A DNA stretch of 64,000 nt from Candidatus Magasanikiibacteriota bacterium (GCA_003518365.1 DOYU01000019.1:43433-107432); one strand, 5' to 3'. Positions 32,711-42,270 are shown, counted from the stretch's first letter. Notes: generated from the sequence alone by a model not told the origin. Translations and numbers: made by a program.

Positions 32711-32864
32711 TATGAAATAAAATTATTTACATTCTCCACAGGTAAAAAGATATATATACGCTACCAAAAAATAGCAAGCAACGCAAGCAAGCAAAAGAAG
32801 ACAAATGCTACATACAATGCTATAGTCAAGAGAGAAAGATATATATTCACTAACGAAATAGCCT

Positions 32865-33383
32865 ATGAAATCACCATATCTCGTCCCGGTTCTTGTATTG
32901 TCTTCGCTTCTCTTGAGTGGCTGTGTCTACAATACTAGTAAACCGACAACACCGGCAGTATCTCCGAGTGAACAACAACCTACAACACAAGACAAAGTAA
33001 ATGACAAAGATACGATACTGTTTCTCGACAATCGAGGCCTCACAAGTGTACCGTCAGACATCTTTGATAACACGGCTATCGAAGTACTCGATCTCTCGCA
33101 CAACGATCTTACAGGTTCTCTTCCAGGAGAGATTCGTCATCTCACAAACCTCAAAACACTGGATATGAGTTACAACAATATGACAGGTATCCCGGCAGAA
33201 ATCGGACAACTTCAAGAATTGGAAACGCTCAACCTCTCACACAATCAATTTACCGGTCTTCCCTACGAACTTGGCAATCTCACGCATCTACAAACGCTCG
33301 ACATCTCTGGGAATAATTATTCCACAGCAGATCTCGAAATTATAAAAAAACAACTTCCTTCGTCAGTCACGATTATAAAATAA
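32865..33383 (+). CDS. Leucine-rich-repeat lipoprotein
   Basis: 172 residues. Lipoprotein signal with lipobox LLSGC (Cys at residue 20), a Thr/Pro/Gln linker, then about five LRR units of the LxxLxLSxNxLTGxLP type (EVLDLSHNDLTGSLPGEI near residue 75). It is exposed outside the membrane and probably binds other proteins. Stand-alone gene between divergent neighbours. Confidence 0.85.
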   Translation: MKSPYLVPVLVLSSLLLSGCVYNTSKPTTPAVSPSEQQPTTQDKVNDKDTILFLDNRGLTSVPSDIFDNTAIEVLDLSHNDLTGSLPGEIRHLTNLKTLDMSYNNMTGIPAEIGQLQELETLNLSHNQFTGLPYELGNLTHLQTLDISGNNYSTADLEIIKKQLPSSVTIIK

Positions 33384-33394
33384 TGCGTGGAAAT

Positions 33395-34651
33395 TTACCG
33401 TACAAAAAAATCTAGGAAAATATACCACGAATAAATTACCAGTTTTGGAATATATTTAATTTTTAATACCGAACGAGACAAACTTTTTCGTTTGTCTTTG
33501 TTGTCACAAAATTGATCGAGAAAATGCGCTCGCTCTTCATTGATAATGTTGTACATCGCACGAAATGTTCTATCTCGTTTCATCCGATCCCAAATCCAGC
33601 GATATCGTTGTTGTCGCGTGTAGTAATCAATCAGCCATCGATGTTCATTTATTTTTTGGCGGAGTGTTTTTCCAAGATCACATCGCTCTCCATCCAGATA
33701 TCGCTCAATAAGTTTTGCAGCTTCTTTCCCAGATATCACAGACCCTTTTATTCCGTCAGCTGCAAATGCACCACAATATCCCGCAGCATCACCGATCAAA
33801 AGCGTATTTTCAAACGATGTTTTTTTCAACACACCACCAATTGGAATAAAACTCCCAAATCGATACTCGGGTTTTTCCACTCCGGCAGGAAGAGAAACAA
33901 TTTTCTTCTCTATCAATGTTTGCATAAATTGAGCGAGCAGTTTTTTTGCATCACCACGATCTTTTTTCAATTTTGCAAGACCGATACGAAACCCAGGCTT
34001 GCCTTCAATCACTGTCGGTGAAAGCCATCCACCATAGCCAAGAGAAAATTCACCAAACCAAAAATGATAAATCGTCTCGGCAGGCATTGGTCCGAGCAAC
34101 ACATCGCCAACCCACACTTCTTCATATCCAAAAAGAAATGCATCAGTAGTATTGAGTTTTGGGATCGAGGCCGCTACTGATGAGTGCCCGCCATCCGCAC
34201 CAACAAGAAATTTGGTAGAAACTGTTTTCACTTCTCCCCCACCTTTGAGCGTTATGGTACTGACGCCGTCCTGCGTCTTGACGCTGTAATACGCCATGCC
34301 TGTCCACACCGTAACATTGTCTGGAAGTGTTTTTGCAAGAGCTTGTACCAATCCTTTTGTATCTGTCTGATAAATCCATGGTGCATCTGTTTTTGAGATA
34401 AAAAAATCATCATAGTTTGGCGAGACCACACAGATGGCAGAAATAGCATTCGTAATATATGTATCTATGTCAAAAAAAGACGCAAATTCTTCACGCGTGT
34501 GAGAGGTAATGAGTCCGGTAGACTCAACACTTGCCCCCGCCGCAGGCTTCGCATCGACGACCAACACCTTGTATGTTTTTGGCAAATGATGAGCCAGGGC
34601 AAGTCCAGAAAAACTTGCACCTATAATGACGACGTCAAACGTATCTTTCAT
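33395..34651 (-). CDS. FAD-dependent oxidoreductase (geranylgeranyl reductase-like)
   Basis: 418 residues. FAD-binding VVIIGASFSGLALAHHL at residue 8, middle motif GADGGHSSVAASI near residue 155 and the second flavin motif LLIGDAAGYCGAF near residue 285 with ADGIKGSVISGKEAAK. The second half (RWLIDYYTRQQRYRWIWDRM) is helical, as in geranylgeranyl reductase and related hydroxylases. Substrate unknown, possibly a membrane isoprenoid or quinone. One base downstream of uvrA and on the same strand. Confidence 0.8.
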   Translation of the reverse strand: MKDTFDVVIIGASFSGLALAHHLPKTYKVLVVDAKPAAGASVESTGLITSHTREEFASFFDIDTYITNAISAICVVSPNYDDFFISKTDAPWIYQTDTKGLVQALAKTLPDNVTVWTGMAYYSVKTQDGVSTITLKGGGEVKTVSTKFLVGADGGHSSVAASIPKLNTTDAFLFGYEEVWVGDVLLGPMPAETIYHFWFGEFSLGYGGWLSPTVIEGKPGFRIGLAKLKKDRGDAKKLLAQFMQTLIEKKIVSLPAGVEKPEYRFGSFIPIGGVLKKTSFENTLLIGDAAGYCGAFAADGIKGSVISGKEAAKLIERYLDGERCDLGKTLRQKINEHRWLIDYYTRQQRYRWIWDRMKRDRTFRAMYNIINEERAHFLDQFCDNKDKRKSLSRSVLKIKYIPKLVIYSWYIFLDFFVR

Positions 34652-34652
34652 A

Positions 34653-37247
34653 TTATGGAAGGTATTTTTTTAGATATGACCCAGTATGACTCTGCGTACT
34701 CTTGCGTGCCACTTCCTCTGGCGTTCCGACAGCCACGAGCGTACCACCTTTATCCCCGCCTTCTGGACCAAGATCAATGATCCAGTCAGCACATTTGATC
34801 AAGTCCAAATTGTGTTCGATAATCATGACGGTATTTCCTTGCGACACAAGTCGTTGAATTACCTCAATCAATTTTTTTACATCCTCATAATGAAGCCCTG
34901 TGGTAGGCTCATCGAGGAGATACAATGTTTTTGTGGTATTCCTCTTTGCAAGTTCGCGAGAAAGCTTGATACGTTGTGCTTCTCCTCCGGAAAGCGTGGT
35001 CGCAGACTGCCCGAGGGTGAGATAATCAAGTCCTACTTCATTCAATACTTTTAGCTTATCGTGAATCGGTGGAATATCCTGAAAAAATTCTTCGGCATCT
35101 TCTATGGTCATCTCGAGGATATCTGCAATACTTTTGCCAGCATAATGAACTTGCAATGTCTCTGCATTAAACCGTTTGCCTTTGCACACATCACATAAAA
35201 TCTCAACACTCGGCAAAAAGTGCATCTCAATATTCAGCACACCTTTTCCTTCACAGTTTTCACAACGTCCTCCTGGACGATTGAAACTAAATCGCCCTTT
35301 CTTATACCCACGAATGCGCGCTTCTGGCGTCATGGTAAACAAGTCCCGAATCGCATCGTATGCTTTCGTATATGTTGCAGGATTACTTCGTGGTGTGCGA
35401 CCAATAGGATTCTGATCGATCTGAATAATCTTATCAATGTATTCTATTCCTTTGATCGTCTTATGCGCACCGATGCGCTTCTCGACATGGTGCAGCTTAT
35501 TTGCAACAGAACGATAGATAATGTCATGCATGAGTGTCGACTTGCCAGATCCTGATACACCAGTCAGACAGACCATCCTGCGAAGTGGGACTTCGACTGT
35601 CAAATTTTTCAGGTTGTTTTCAGTGGCTCCGGTGATCTTCAACTTTGGCGTCGAGCTATCAACTTTTCGTCGTTTGGTTGGGACATCTATTTTTTTCTCT
35701 CCACGAAGATACTGACCCGTAAGTGATTTCTCAGCACTTCCGTATGTTTTCACGTTCGAAAATTCAGTTTGTTTTGCATGTGATATCTTGGATTTTTTTG
35801 TTTCAAGCAACGCTTCCCGTGTTCCCGAATAGACAACATGTCCTCCATGCTTTCCCGCACCAGGACCAATGTCCACCACCCAATCACTCACAAGAATTGT
35901 TTCTTCATCATGTTCTACAATAATAATGGTATTGCCAATATCACACAGATTTCTGAGCGTCGATACAAGCAAATCATTGTCACGCTGATGAAGCCCAATC
36001 GTTGGTTCATCCAGCACATACAATGCACCGACGAGCTGCTGGCCTACCTGAGATGCCAGACGGATACGCTGCGCTTCTCCTCCGGAGAGCGTCCCAGCAG
36101 TTCGATTGAGTGTCAGATAATGAAGTCCGACATTAAACAAAAATTGTAGTCGATTGGTAATTTCATTCAATGCGGCACTTGCAATATCGAGATCGCGTGC
36201 ATTGAGCGCATCAAACAGTCCTTCAAAAAAAAGTTTTCCTTCTTCTATCGTCAACCCCGTTACCTCCCAAATATTTTTATTATCAATTTTTACCGCAAGT
36301 GCATTTTCATTGAGACGTTTTCCTTCACACACAGGACAGAGTTCTTCGCTAAACAATTCTCGTGTTCCAAGACCGGTACACGCAGCACAGTATCCGTATG
36401 GGCTATTGAAACTAAACATGCGAGGTTCTATTTCTGGAAAACTATACCCATCGTTTGGACACGAATATTCTGTAGAAAAAACTTGTTCTTCGTCATCAGG
36501 ATAAATCACCGTACATAGACCATTTGACAGATCAACTGCTGTTTCGATTGCTTCACCAAGACGCTGTCCATCTTCTTTCTTTTTTTCGGGATCGAAATCA
36601 ACAGTTGGAATGGTATCAACAACAATTTCAATCGTATGCTTATTATTTTTTGATAACTTAATCTGTTCACGCAGTGACTTCATCTTTCCGTCCACCCGGA
36701 CTTCTAGAAATCCACTGTTATACATATCATAGAGCATCTGATAATACTCCCCTTTTCTACCACGAACCACAGGAGACAAAATTTTCAATTCTTTTGAGGT
36801 ATTTTTTTTCTTTTGGTGCGTTGTCACAATACGTTCCGTAATTTCATCCGTCGTCATCTTTTCAATCTTGGTATCACATACAGGACAATGTGGCTTTCCG
36901 ACACGTGCATACAACACACGCAAGTAATCGTATATTTCAGTAATCGTCGCAACGGTCGAACGTGGATTGGCACTATGCGCCTTTTGGTCTATAGAAATAG
37001 CAGGAGAAAGTCCCAAAATTTCGTCGACATCAGGTTTTGTCATGTTGCCAAGGAATTGGCGAGCATAGGCAGACAAACTCTCGATATACCGACGTTGTCC
37101 TTCGGCAAAAATCGTATCAAACGCAAGCGAAGACTTCCCTGATCCAGAGAGTCCTGTAAATACAATCATTTTATTTCGTGGCAACTCGAGAGAAATGTTT
37201 TTCAAATTGTGTTCTCTCGCTCCGCGAATCACTATTTTGTCTTGCAT
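34653..37247 (-). CDS. uvrA: Excinuclease subunit UvrA
   Basis: 864 residues from [15 protein letters not shown]; 23 upstream in-frame residues are encoded by the AGGCTTGG word array and were rejected. Two ABC-type ATPases: Walker [10 protein letters not shown] at residue 35 and GVSGSGKST near residue 575, signatures LSGGEAQRI (twice), [11 protein letters not shown] and [11 protein letters not shown]. Zinc sites CPNDGY/CAAC and [18 protein letters not shown]. It recognises damaged DNA and loads UvrB. uvrB and uvrC are elsewhere in the window. Confidence 0.96.
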   Translation of the reverse strand: MQDKIVIRGAREHNLKNISLELPRNKMIVFTGLSGSGKSSLAFDTIFAEGQRRYIESLSAYARQFLGNMTKPDVDEILGLSPAISIDQKAHSANPRSTVATITEIYDYLRVLYARVGKPHCPVCDTKIEKMTTDEITERIVTTHQKKKNTSKELKILSPVVRGRKGEYYQMLYDMYNSGFLEVRVDGKMKSLREQIKLSKNNKHTIEIVVDTIPTVDFDPEKKKEDGQRLGEAIETAVDLSNGLCTVIYPDDEEQVFSTEYSCPNDGYSFPEIEPRMFSFNSPYGYCAACTGLGTRELFSEELCPVCEGKRLNENALAVKIDNKNIWEVTGLTIEEGKLFFEGLFDALNARDLDIASAALNEITNRLQFLFNVGLHYLTLNRTAGTLSGGEAQRIRLASQVGQQLVGALYVLDEPTIGLHQRDNDLLVSTLRNLCDIGNTIIIVEHDEETILVSDWVVDIGPGAGKHGGHVVYSGTREALLETKKSKISHAKQTEFSNVKTYGSAEKSLTGQYLRGEKKIDVPTKRRKVDSSTPKLKITGATENNLKNLTVEVPLRRMVCLTGVSGSGKSTLMHDIIYRSVANKLHHVEKRIGAHKTIKGIEYIDKIIQIDQNPIGRTPRSNPATYTKAYDAIRDLFTMTPEARIRGYKKGRFSFNRPGGRCENCEGKGVLNIEMHFLPSVEILCDVCKGKRFNAETLQVHYAGKSIADILEMTIEDAEEFFQDIPPIHDKLKVLNEVGLDYLTLGQSATTLSGGEAQRIKLSRELAKRNTTKTLYLLDEPTTGLHYEDVKKLIEVIQRLVSQGNTVMIIEHNLDLIKCADWIIDLGPEGGDKGGTLVAVGTPEEVARKSTQSHTGSYLKKYLP

Positions 37248-37270
37248 ATATAGAAAGCTTGGAAGGCTTG

Positions 37271-37322
37271 GAATGCTTGGAAGGCCTAGAAATTCCAAGA
37301 CTTCTAGGCCTTCCAAGCATTC
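37271..37322. repeat. 20-bp perfect inverted word array upstream of uvrA
   Basis: A 20-base arm at 37271-37290 (start GAATGCTTGG) is the exact complement of 37303-37322, with extra AAGGCTTGG copies on the left flank. In frame with uvrA it would add low-complexity residues. Confidence 0.75.
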
Positions 37323-37444
37323 TTAGATTTATAGCCAAAAAAACCCTTCTTTGGGCTTCTTATAGTGGGTATAGGAAAGAACTTGGCATAGTATAGCCTG
37401 ACTTCGTAAAAAGTCAATTATGCACAGTCTATCTTAGCAAACCC

Positions 37445-37606
37445 TTGCAAATAATACAAAAATGGTCTACTCTTTTAACGTTCTGTGGAAACAGAACCTG
37501 CGTCACGCTCGGCGATCCTTCAGCGCGAATGAACAGGAATATACATATTGTATAGCTTGCTCTTTCGCTCGGAAGGTCGGTCCGAGCACGTCCGGAAAGT
37601 CCGGAC
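37445..37606 (+). promoter_or_regulatory. Promoter and structured leader of the 37646 gene
   Basis: TTGCAA, 17 bases, TACTCT (37445-37473). The leader of about 165 bases holds GTTCTGT-GGAA-ACAGAAC (37480-37497), GCTCGG/CCGAGC (37567-37587) and GTCCGGA-AAG-TCCGGAC (37590-37606), then AGAAGGAAG before the ATG. It may be a regulatory leader or a separate small RNA. The 37323-37444 interval shows nothing else. Confidence 0.5.
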
Positions 37607-37645
37607 ATTGTAGAGTGAAAATCCGTCACAAGAAGGAAGTACGCC

Positions 37646-37774
37646 ATGCGTTGCATTTGGAACTGGATGAAGGCTCACCCGGGCGCCACGGCGCTCGTCG
37701 CCTACAGCTACCTGATGTCCCTCGCCCTCGGGGTGGACTACCTCATCGAGGGCGTCCACCACTTCACCTCCTGA
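37646..37774 (+). CDS. Small membrane protein, GC-rich unit (42 aa)
   Basis: 42 residues, MRCIWNWMKAHPGATAL, with one membrane helix (about residues 15-33, LVAYSYLMSLALGVDYL). SD-like AGAAGGAAG before the ATG. Codons strongly G/C-ended. Not recognised. A promoter and long hairpin-rich leader precede it, and a GC-rich hairpin plus terminator follow, so it is a complete unit despite its size. Confidence 0.55.
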   Translation: MRCIWNWMKAHPGATALVAYSYLMSLALGVDYLIEGVHHFTS

Positions 37775-37791
37775 CGCAGACCTCGTCCAAC

Positions 37792-37868
37792 GCCCCGCCG
37801 ACACCACGTCGGCGGGGCTACGGACGAGATGAAAAAAAACTATTGAAACGCCATTTGGGCGATTTTTT
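37792..37868 (+). terminator. GC-rich hairpin plus terminator
   Basis: Perfect 11-bp GCCCCGCCGAC/GTCGGCGGGGC (37792-37817), then CGCC-ATTTG-GGCG with TTTTTTT (37849-37868). Confidence 0.85.
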
Positions 37869-37897
37869 TATTGAAAAAGTTCTATGGGAAACAAAAA

Positions 37898-37957
37898 CAA
37901 CTCATTGATTTGAGTTGCTTTTGACTGGTCCCGATGGTTCCTCCAGGACCAATCGGG
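37898..37957 (-). terminator. GC-rich hairpin plus terminator after the 38006-38242 gene
   Basis: CCCGAT-GGTTCC / GGACC-ATCGGG hairpin (37930-37957), then CAACTCA/TGAGTTG with TTTTTG (37898-37917). Part of a repeated terminator family. Confidence 0.85.
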
Positions 37958-38005
37958 AAAAAAAGAACAAACAACGTAAAGTTGCAGAGGACGACGCTAG
38001 GTCAG

Positions 38006-38242
38006 CTACTCGGACTGGTACTTCGCCAACGTTTCCTCAATGCCGAGAATGCCCGTGGTGCGAATCACATCAAGAGTAAGCCCTTGCGCCACAACTTTTT
38101 TCAGCACAACAGGAATGGCCAACTCGTTGGTCAGGTCATCGAAGATTCGATCCGCTACCATGGTATACGGACCAGCAGTATCGGCGATCTGCGCCAATGC
38201 AGCACGCAGCCGGGTCAGGTCTATCATGTTGAATGTACTCAT
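38006..38242 (-). CDS. Unknown small helical protein, GC-rich unit
   Basis: 78 residues from MSTFNMIDLTRLRAAL; ATG chosen because GGAGGTTTG lies eight bases upstream. Helical and acidic, with MVADRIFDDLTNELAIPVVL in the middle. No membrane segment. Not recognised. Followed by the two-part 3' hairpin typical of this gene class. Confidence 0.6.
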   Translation of the reverse strand: MSTFNMIDLTRLRAALAQIADTAGPYTMVADRIFDDLTNELAIPVVLKKVVAQGLTLDVIRTTGILGIEETLAKYQSE

Positions 38243-38350
38243 GTAGACAAACCTCCATGTCGTGTCCATACTTAGAGTATCAAATTTTTTCACTCCTGTC
38301 CCGTTGATTTCAACCTTCCCTTATGCCCCTACATGTCAAACTTCTATAAC

Positions 38351-38412
38351 AAAAACAACCCATGATTGAGTTGTTTTTGTTTTCTCCCGATGGCTCTACC
38401 AGCGCCATCGGG
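38351..38412 (-). terminator. GC-rich hairpin plus terminator after the 38442-38732 gene
   Basis: CCCGATGGC/GCCATCGGG (38386-38412), then CAACCCA/TGAGTTG with one mismatch and TTTTTG. Confidence 0.85.
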
Positions 38413-38441
38413 AAACATATCGAGACGCGAACGTCTCAGGT

Positions 38442-38732
38442 TTACTTTTTTTGTGCCATCTGTTCGCGCATATCCTCAATACAGACCCTGAGGACAACGA
38501 TCGTTCCGGCTTCGAACCAGAGCAGCCCGAGGAATAAGTCAATGCACCCAGTCACCTCGGTGCTAAGGCACAATTTGCCGAAGGCCCCACTATCTTGGTG
38601 CACAACAGCCACGTACACGTGCAAGCATGCGACAGAGTAAGCGACCAACCGAATACCGATTCTGGATATCAACTTGGCGAACTCGATCCTCTCGTATGCA
38701 GCGCAGAGCTGCGTGAACTGTACCTCGTTCAT
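38442..38732 (-). CDS. Unknown small membrane protein, GC-rich unit
   Basis: 96 residues, SD GGAGGGAGAT adjacent to the ATG. Two hydrophobic segments (about 24-46, IGIRLVAYSVACLHVYVAVV; about 60-85, LFLGLLWFEAGTIVVLRVCI), ends basic (MREQMAQKK). Five cysteines. Not recognised. Its 3' structure matches the neighbouring unit. Confidence 0.6.
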   Translation of the reverse strand: MNEVQFTQLCAAYERIEFAKLISRIGIRLVAYSVACLHVYVAVVHQDSGAFGKLCLSTEVTGCIDLFLGLLWFEAGTIVVLRVCIEDMREQMAQKK

Positions 38733-38880
38733 ATCTCCCTCCGTGAGATGCTATTTTTGCCCCTACGGAGACACGTCCGCAAATAAGGCTTACCACAAAC
38801 ATCTTCCTACGTCAATATAATATGCTATACTCTCTACACCTATTTTTGAATTAGAAATTAGTAATTTTGAATTATTTCAA

Positions 38881-39138
38881 ATGTACACTCTCTACATTCT
38901 CCGCTGCAAAGACAATTCACTTTACACAGGGATAGCAAAAGATCTCGAGAAACGTCTCGAGATGCATCGCGCTGGGACAGGATCAAAGTACGTTCGCGCA
39001 AAATCTCCTTTTGCTGTAGTGTATACAGAGAAATGCAAAGATAGATCAAGTGCAACGAAGAGAGAAATGGCAATTAAAAAAATGTCGAAAGAAAAAAAAG
39101 AAACATTGGTTATTTCTCCCCCTACCAGGGGGAGCTAG
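38881..39138 (+). CDS. GIY-YIG endonuclease domain protein (YhbQ-like)
   Basis: 85 residues. MYTLYILRCKDNSLYTGIAK at the N-terminus contains the GIY/YIG-type strands, followed by LEKRLEMHRAG and the catalytic Arg/Glu region of the UPF0213 (YhbQ) group. Role of the family is uncertain, perhaps DNA repair. The last residues ISPPTRGS and the TAG stop are supplied by the palindromic repeat at 39116-39147, so the original C-terminus may have been replaced. Confidence 0.85.
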   Translation: MYTLYILRCKDNSLYTGIAKDLEKRLEMHRAGTGSKYVRAKSPFAVVYTEKCKDRSSATKREMAIKKMSKEKKETLVISPPTRGS

Positions 39139-39208
39139 AGGGGGTCTGCTGACAAAAACAACGTTCATAATACTAACGACCCCTCCCAACCTCCCCTTAT
39201 AGGGGAGG
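39116..39208. repeat. Facing pair of palindromic repeats before recQ
   Basis: CTCCCCC/GGGGGAG with tail CTAGAGGGGGTCT (39116-39147) and an inverted copy ACCCCTCCC then CCTCCCC/GGGGAGG (39180-39208) face each other across about 30 bases. Same family as 870-905 and 63759-63860. Confidence 0.75.
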
Positions 39209-39222
39209 AGATCCTTACTTCC

Positions 39223-41379
39223 ATGACCATCGACCACGCAAGACAATCCCTCAAACATACCTTCGGCTTCGACTCCTTCCGCCCAATGCAAGAGGAGATT
39301 GTTCAGGCTGTCATAGAAAAAAAAGACGTCCTTGTTCTGATGCCCACGGGCGGTGGCAAATCTCTTTGTTATCAATTGCCAGCAACTGTTCAAGAGGGAC
39401 TCACCGTCGTCGTCTCCCCTCTTATCGCACTGATGAAAGATCAAGTGGAAGGACTCGTAGAAAATGGTATCAAAGCAGCGTATCTCAATAGTTCTCTTGA
39501 ACTCGATGAACATCAAGATATTCTCGCACAGCTCGAACGAGGTGAGATAGACATTCTCTATGTTTCTCCAGAAAAACTGGTCACACAAAGTTTTCAATAT
39601 TCGCTAAAAAAATGGAATGTCCAACTTTTTGCCATCGACGAAGCACATTGTATTTCACAATGGGGACACGATTTTCGTCCAGAATATACCAAACTCCGCG
39701 CACTCAAAAATATATTTCCTGATGTTCCTATTATTGCTCTGACAGCAACAGCAGACAAAACAACGAGAAAGGATATTCTGGCGCAATTGCAATTGAAAGA
39801 TCCAAAAATATTTATTTCTTCTTTTGACAGACCAAATCTAGAACTCAACGTATTGCCTGCACACAAACGCATCGAACGCATCATTACCTTTGTCAAAAAA
39901 AGAAAACACGAATCTGGAATTATTTATTGTCTGAGTAGAAATCAAACAGAAAAAGTTGCGAATGCACTGATCCAAGAAGGCATCAATGCAGGCTACTATC
40001 ACGCAGGCATGATCTCTCACGAGCGCGCAAAAGCACAGGAAGACTTTATTCACGGAAGAACAAATGTCGTTGTTGCCACGATTGCTTTTGGTATGGGAAT
40101 CGATAAAAGCAATGTCCGCTATGTCATTCACCACAACTTGCCAAAAAATCTCGAGGGCTATTATCAAGAAATAGGACGCGCAGGACGAGATGGATTGCCA
40201 AGTGAAACACTCCTCTTCTACTCGCTCGCAGATGTTGTCTTGCTAAAAAAGTTTGCAACAGAATCTGGACAACCCGCACTCCAACTTGCGAAATTGGATC
40301 GTATGAAACAATTTGCCGATGCATTGATTTGTCGACGACGTATTTTGCTTTCCTATTTTGGAGAAGAAGTAAAAAGTGATTGCAAAAACTGCGATGTCTG
40401 TGAAAATCCTCCAGAACTAGTTGACGGTACAGAGATCGCACAGATCGCACTGTCGGGAATTGCGAGAACAAACCAAGATGTGGCGATCGGTATGCTCATA
40501 GATATTTTGCGTGGGTCTGGCAAACAGGAAGTATTGAACCAAGGCTACCATACCATAAAAACCTATGGCGCAGGCAGTCATATTTCTCCAGAAGACTGGC
40601 AACAATACCTCTTGCAAATGCTCAATCTCGGTCTTGTTGACGTTGCATACGACCAACACCATGCATTGAAAATTACTACGGCAGGCGCGCGAGTATTAAA
40701 AGGTGAAGACACCGTACAGTTTGTTTCCCTGGCGTATATCGAAGAACGCGCCATCACTGCAAGTAGTAAAGAAAGCAAAACAAATTCTCGAAGAAAAGAA
40801 GCCGAAGAAGTATTGTTTGACATGCTCCGCGATCTCCGTTTTTCTCTCGCAAAAAAAGCAAACATTCCTCCGTATCATGTGTTCACCGATAAGACGCTCG
40901 ACGAGATGGCACGTGACATGCCAACAAATGAAGAAAAAATGAAAAAAGTTTCTGGTATTGGTGATAAAAAATTTGCCAGCTATGGCAAACTCTTTATCGA
41001 TGAAATTACAAAATTTATTCAAGAAAAAGATAAAGCCGGTGAAAAAATCCAAGGCACAACGCAAGACATCACCTATGCGTATTATCGCCAAGGTATGCCG
41101 GTCGGGATCATTGCAAAAGAACGCGATCTCAAATCGGTCACGATCTACGGGCATCTCGCAGATCTGTATGAAAAAGGATATGATATCAATATCCACGATT
41201 TCATTGATAAACGGGATCTAAAAAAAATCTGTGAGAATCTCAAAGAAAAAGGCGTCCCACAAAAATTGAAATCGTTGTATGAACGGTTTGATGGAACGTT
41301 TGATTATGACAAGCTCCGCCTTGCTGTTGCGTATTATCGGAAAGAAAATAGGAAGCAAGGGGTTATTGAGTATAGGTAA
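39223..41379 (+). CDS. recQ: RecQ-family DNA helicase
   Basis: 718 residues. SF2 helicase motifs: Walker A MPTGGGKSLCYQLPA at residue 40, DEAHCISQWGHDFR near residue 140, ALTATAD, and motif VI EIGRAGRDG near residue 320. A zinc-binding RQC part follows (CRRR..CKNCDVCENP near residue 375), then an HRDC domain (DMARDMPTNEEKMKKVSGIG region) and a C-terminal helix-turn-helix (RQGMPVGIIAKERDLKSVTI). It unwinds 3'-tailed DNA in recombination. The C-terminal HTH is found in some RecQ subgroups. Confidence 0.95.
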   Translation: MTIDHARQSLKHTFGFDSFRPMQEEIVQAVIEKKDVLVLMPTGGGKSLCYQLPATVQEGLTVVVSPLIALMKDQVEGLVENGIKAAYLNSSLELDEHQDILAQLERGEIDILYVSPEKLVTQSFQYSLKKWNVQLFAIDEAHCISQWGHDFRPEYTKLRALKNIFPDVPIIALTATADKTTRKDILAQLQLKDPKIFISSFDRPNLELNVLPAHKRIERIITFVKKRKHESGIIYCLSRNQTEKVANALIQEGINAGYYHAGMISHERAKAQEDFIHGRTNVVVATIAFGMGIDKSNVRYVIHHNLPKNLEGYYQEIGRAGRDGLPSETLLFYSLADVVLLKKFATESGQPALQLAKLDRMKQFADALICRRRILLSYFGEEVKSDCKNCDVCENPPELVDGTEIAQIALSGIARTNQDVAIGMLIDILRGSGKQEVLNQGYHTIKTYGAGSHISPEDWQQYLLQMLNLGLVDVAYDQHHALKITTAGARVLKGEDTVQFVSLAYIEERAITASSKESKTNSRRKEAEEVLFDMLRDLRFSLAKKANIPPYHVFTDKTLDEMARDMPTNEEKMKKVSGIGDKKFASYGKLFIDEITKFIQEKDKAGEKIQGTTQDITYAYYRQGMPVGIIAKERDLKSVTIYGHLADLYEKGYDINIHDFIDKRDLKKICENLKEKGVPQKLKSLYERFDGTFDYDKLRLAVAYYRKENRKQGVIEYR

Positions 41380-41382
41380 AAC

Positions 41383-42018
41383 ATGTACTTGGTTAAAGAC
41401 TTCAAAAAAATACTTAAAGATCTTGAACCCTTTGTGACTCGCGCAGATAAGAAAGGTAGACTTTGGTTACATAATGGAAATAATGAAAAAAGAAAAATGG
41501 ATGCTATCAAAGTAAAAGATGGAACTTTATTTAAACTTAGACCTCGAGAAGCGTGGGCGAATTGGCTCATATGTGTCGTCTTACAACATATAACGGGTGA
41601 TGAAATAACTTTTTCTGATAGTGAACACGGAGATGGTTATATCTGGAATAAAACAAAAGGCGAAGTCATTATTACTGAACATGTCGCAGCGATGGATTTC
41701 CCAAACACCACTATCCCAACAGGAGAAGAACGTGTTATTTGGGCGATTGAAAAAAAAATCAAAAAAGGGAAAGAATATGCACAAGGTAAACACTTGGTAG
41801 TTTTCATGGATGGTGCTGGGAAATGGTATCCAACTAAAGTAGGGAGACAAACTTCAGGAAAACATAATTTTGAAAGTATATTTTGCGTAGGGTTAATTAC
41901 TGGAGATGAAAGCGGATACAAGTATGGACTAACACAGTTCTTTCCGTCACATTCACCTTGTTGGGAAATCCAGATAAATTCTGATTTTACGGATTGGACA
42001 ATTACACAAATTCAATAG
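41383..42018 (+). CDS. Unknown AT-rich protein downstream of recQ
   Basis: 211 residues, starting three bases after recQ. Not recognised. Predicted alpha/beta with VIITEHVAAMDFPNTTIPTG near residue 95, a Lys-rich helix (IEKKIKKGKEYAQGKH) and a strand-turn VVFMDGAGKWYPTK near residue 140; the DxGxGKW layout could be a nuclease or phosphate loop but no family motif is certain. Third codon positions are AT-rich compared with recQ, which suggests recent acquisition. Probably cotranscribed with recQ. Confidence 0.6.
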   Translation: MYLVKDFKKILKDLEPFVTRADKKGRLWLHNGNNEKRKMDAIKVKDGTLFKLRPREAWANWLICVVLQHITGDEITFSDSEHGDGYIWNKTKGEVIITEHVAAMDFPNTTIPTGEERVIWAIEKKIKKGKEYAQGKHLVVFMDGAGKWYPTKVGRQTSGKHNFESIFCVGLITGDESGYKYGLTQFFPSHSPCWEIQINSDFTDWTITQIQ

Positions 42019-42021
42019 ATA

Positions 42022-42144
42022 TACTAATGCGAGTTAAACAGTTAGCATTAGAATCCCAAAAGAACCTCTTATTAGCTGGCTCCATAGTCCCGAAGGGCTG
42101 TGGAGCCAGCCAAGAGGAAAACGATTTTCCAAACAACATTAGTA
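42022..42144 (+). ncRNA. Candidate structured RNA or 3' element, about 120 nt
   Basis: TACTAATG (42022-42029) pairs with CATTAGTA (42137-42144). Inside is a long hairpin: CCTCTT / AAGAGG, GCTGGCTCCA / TGGAGCCAGC, AGTCCC / GGGCT around GAA (42065-42117). It begins four bases after the unknown gene's stop and no T run follows the main hairpin. It may be a 3' stabiliser, a small RNA or a mobile palindrome. Confidence 0.5.
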
Positions 42145-42154
42145 AAAACAAAAA

Positions 42155-42243
42155 CAACCCTTTCTAAGAGTTGCTTTTGACTGGTCCGACGCGCTCGTTC
42201 TTCTGATCGACCACGAAGGGCCAGTCAGCGCATGAGCGCGTCG
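42155..42243 (-). terminator. GC-rich hairpin plus terminator after the 42271-42678 gene
   Basis: 10-bp CGACGCGCTC/GAGCGCGTCG stem (42187-42243) with an inner imperfect stem, then CAACYCTT/AAGRGTTG and T run. Same terminator family as 37898. Confidence 0.8.
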
Positions 42244-42270
42244 AAGTGGGAGCCCGTACAGGATGTCGGA

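Noticed and set aside
37248..37316. 23-residue extension of UvrA
   Set aside because: Encoded by the AGGCTTGG word array, not conserved in UvrA.
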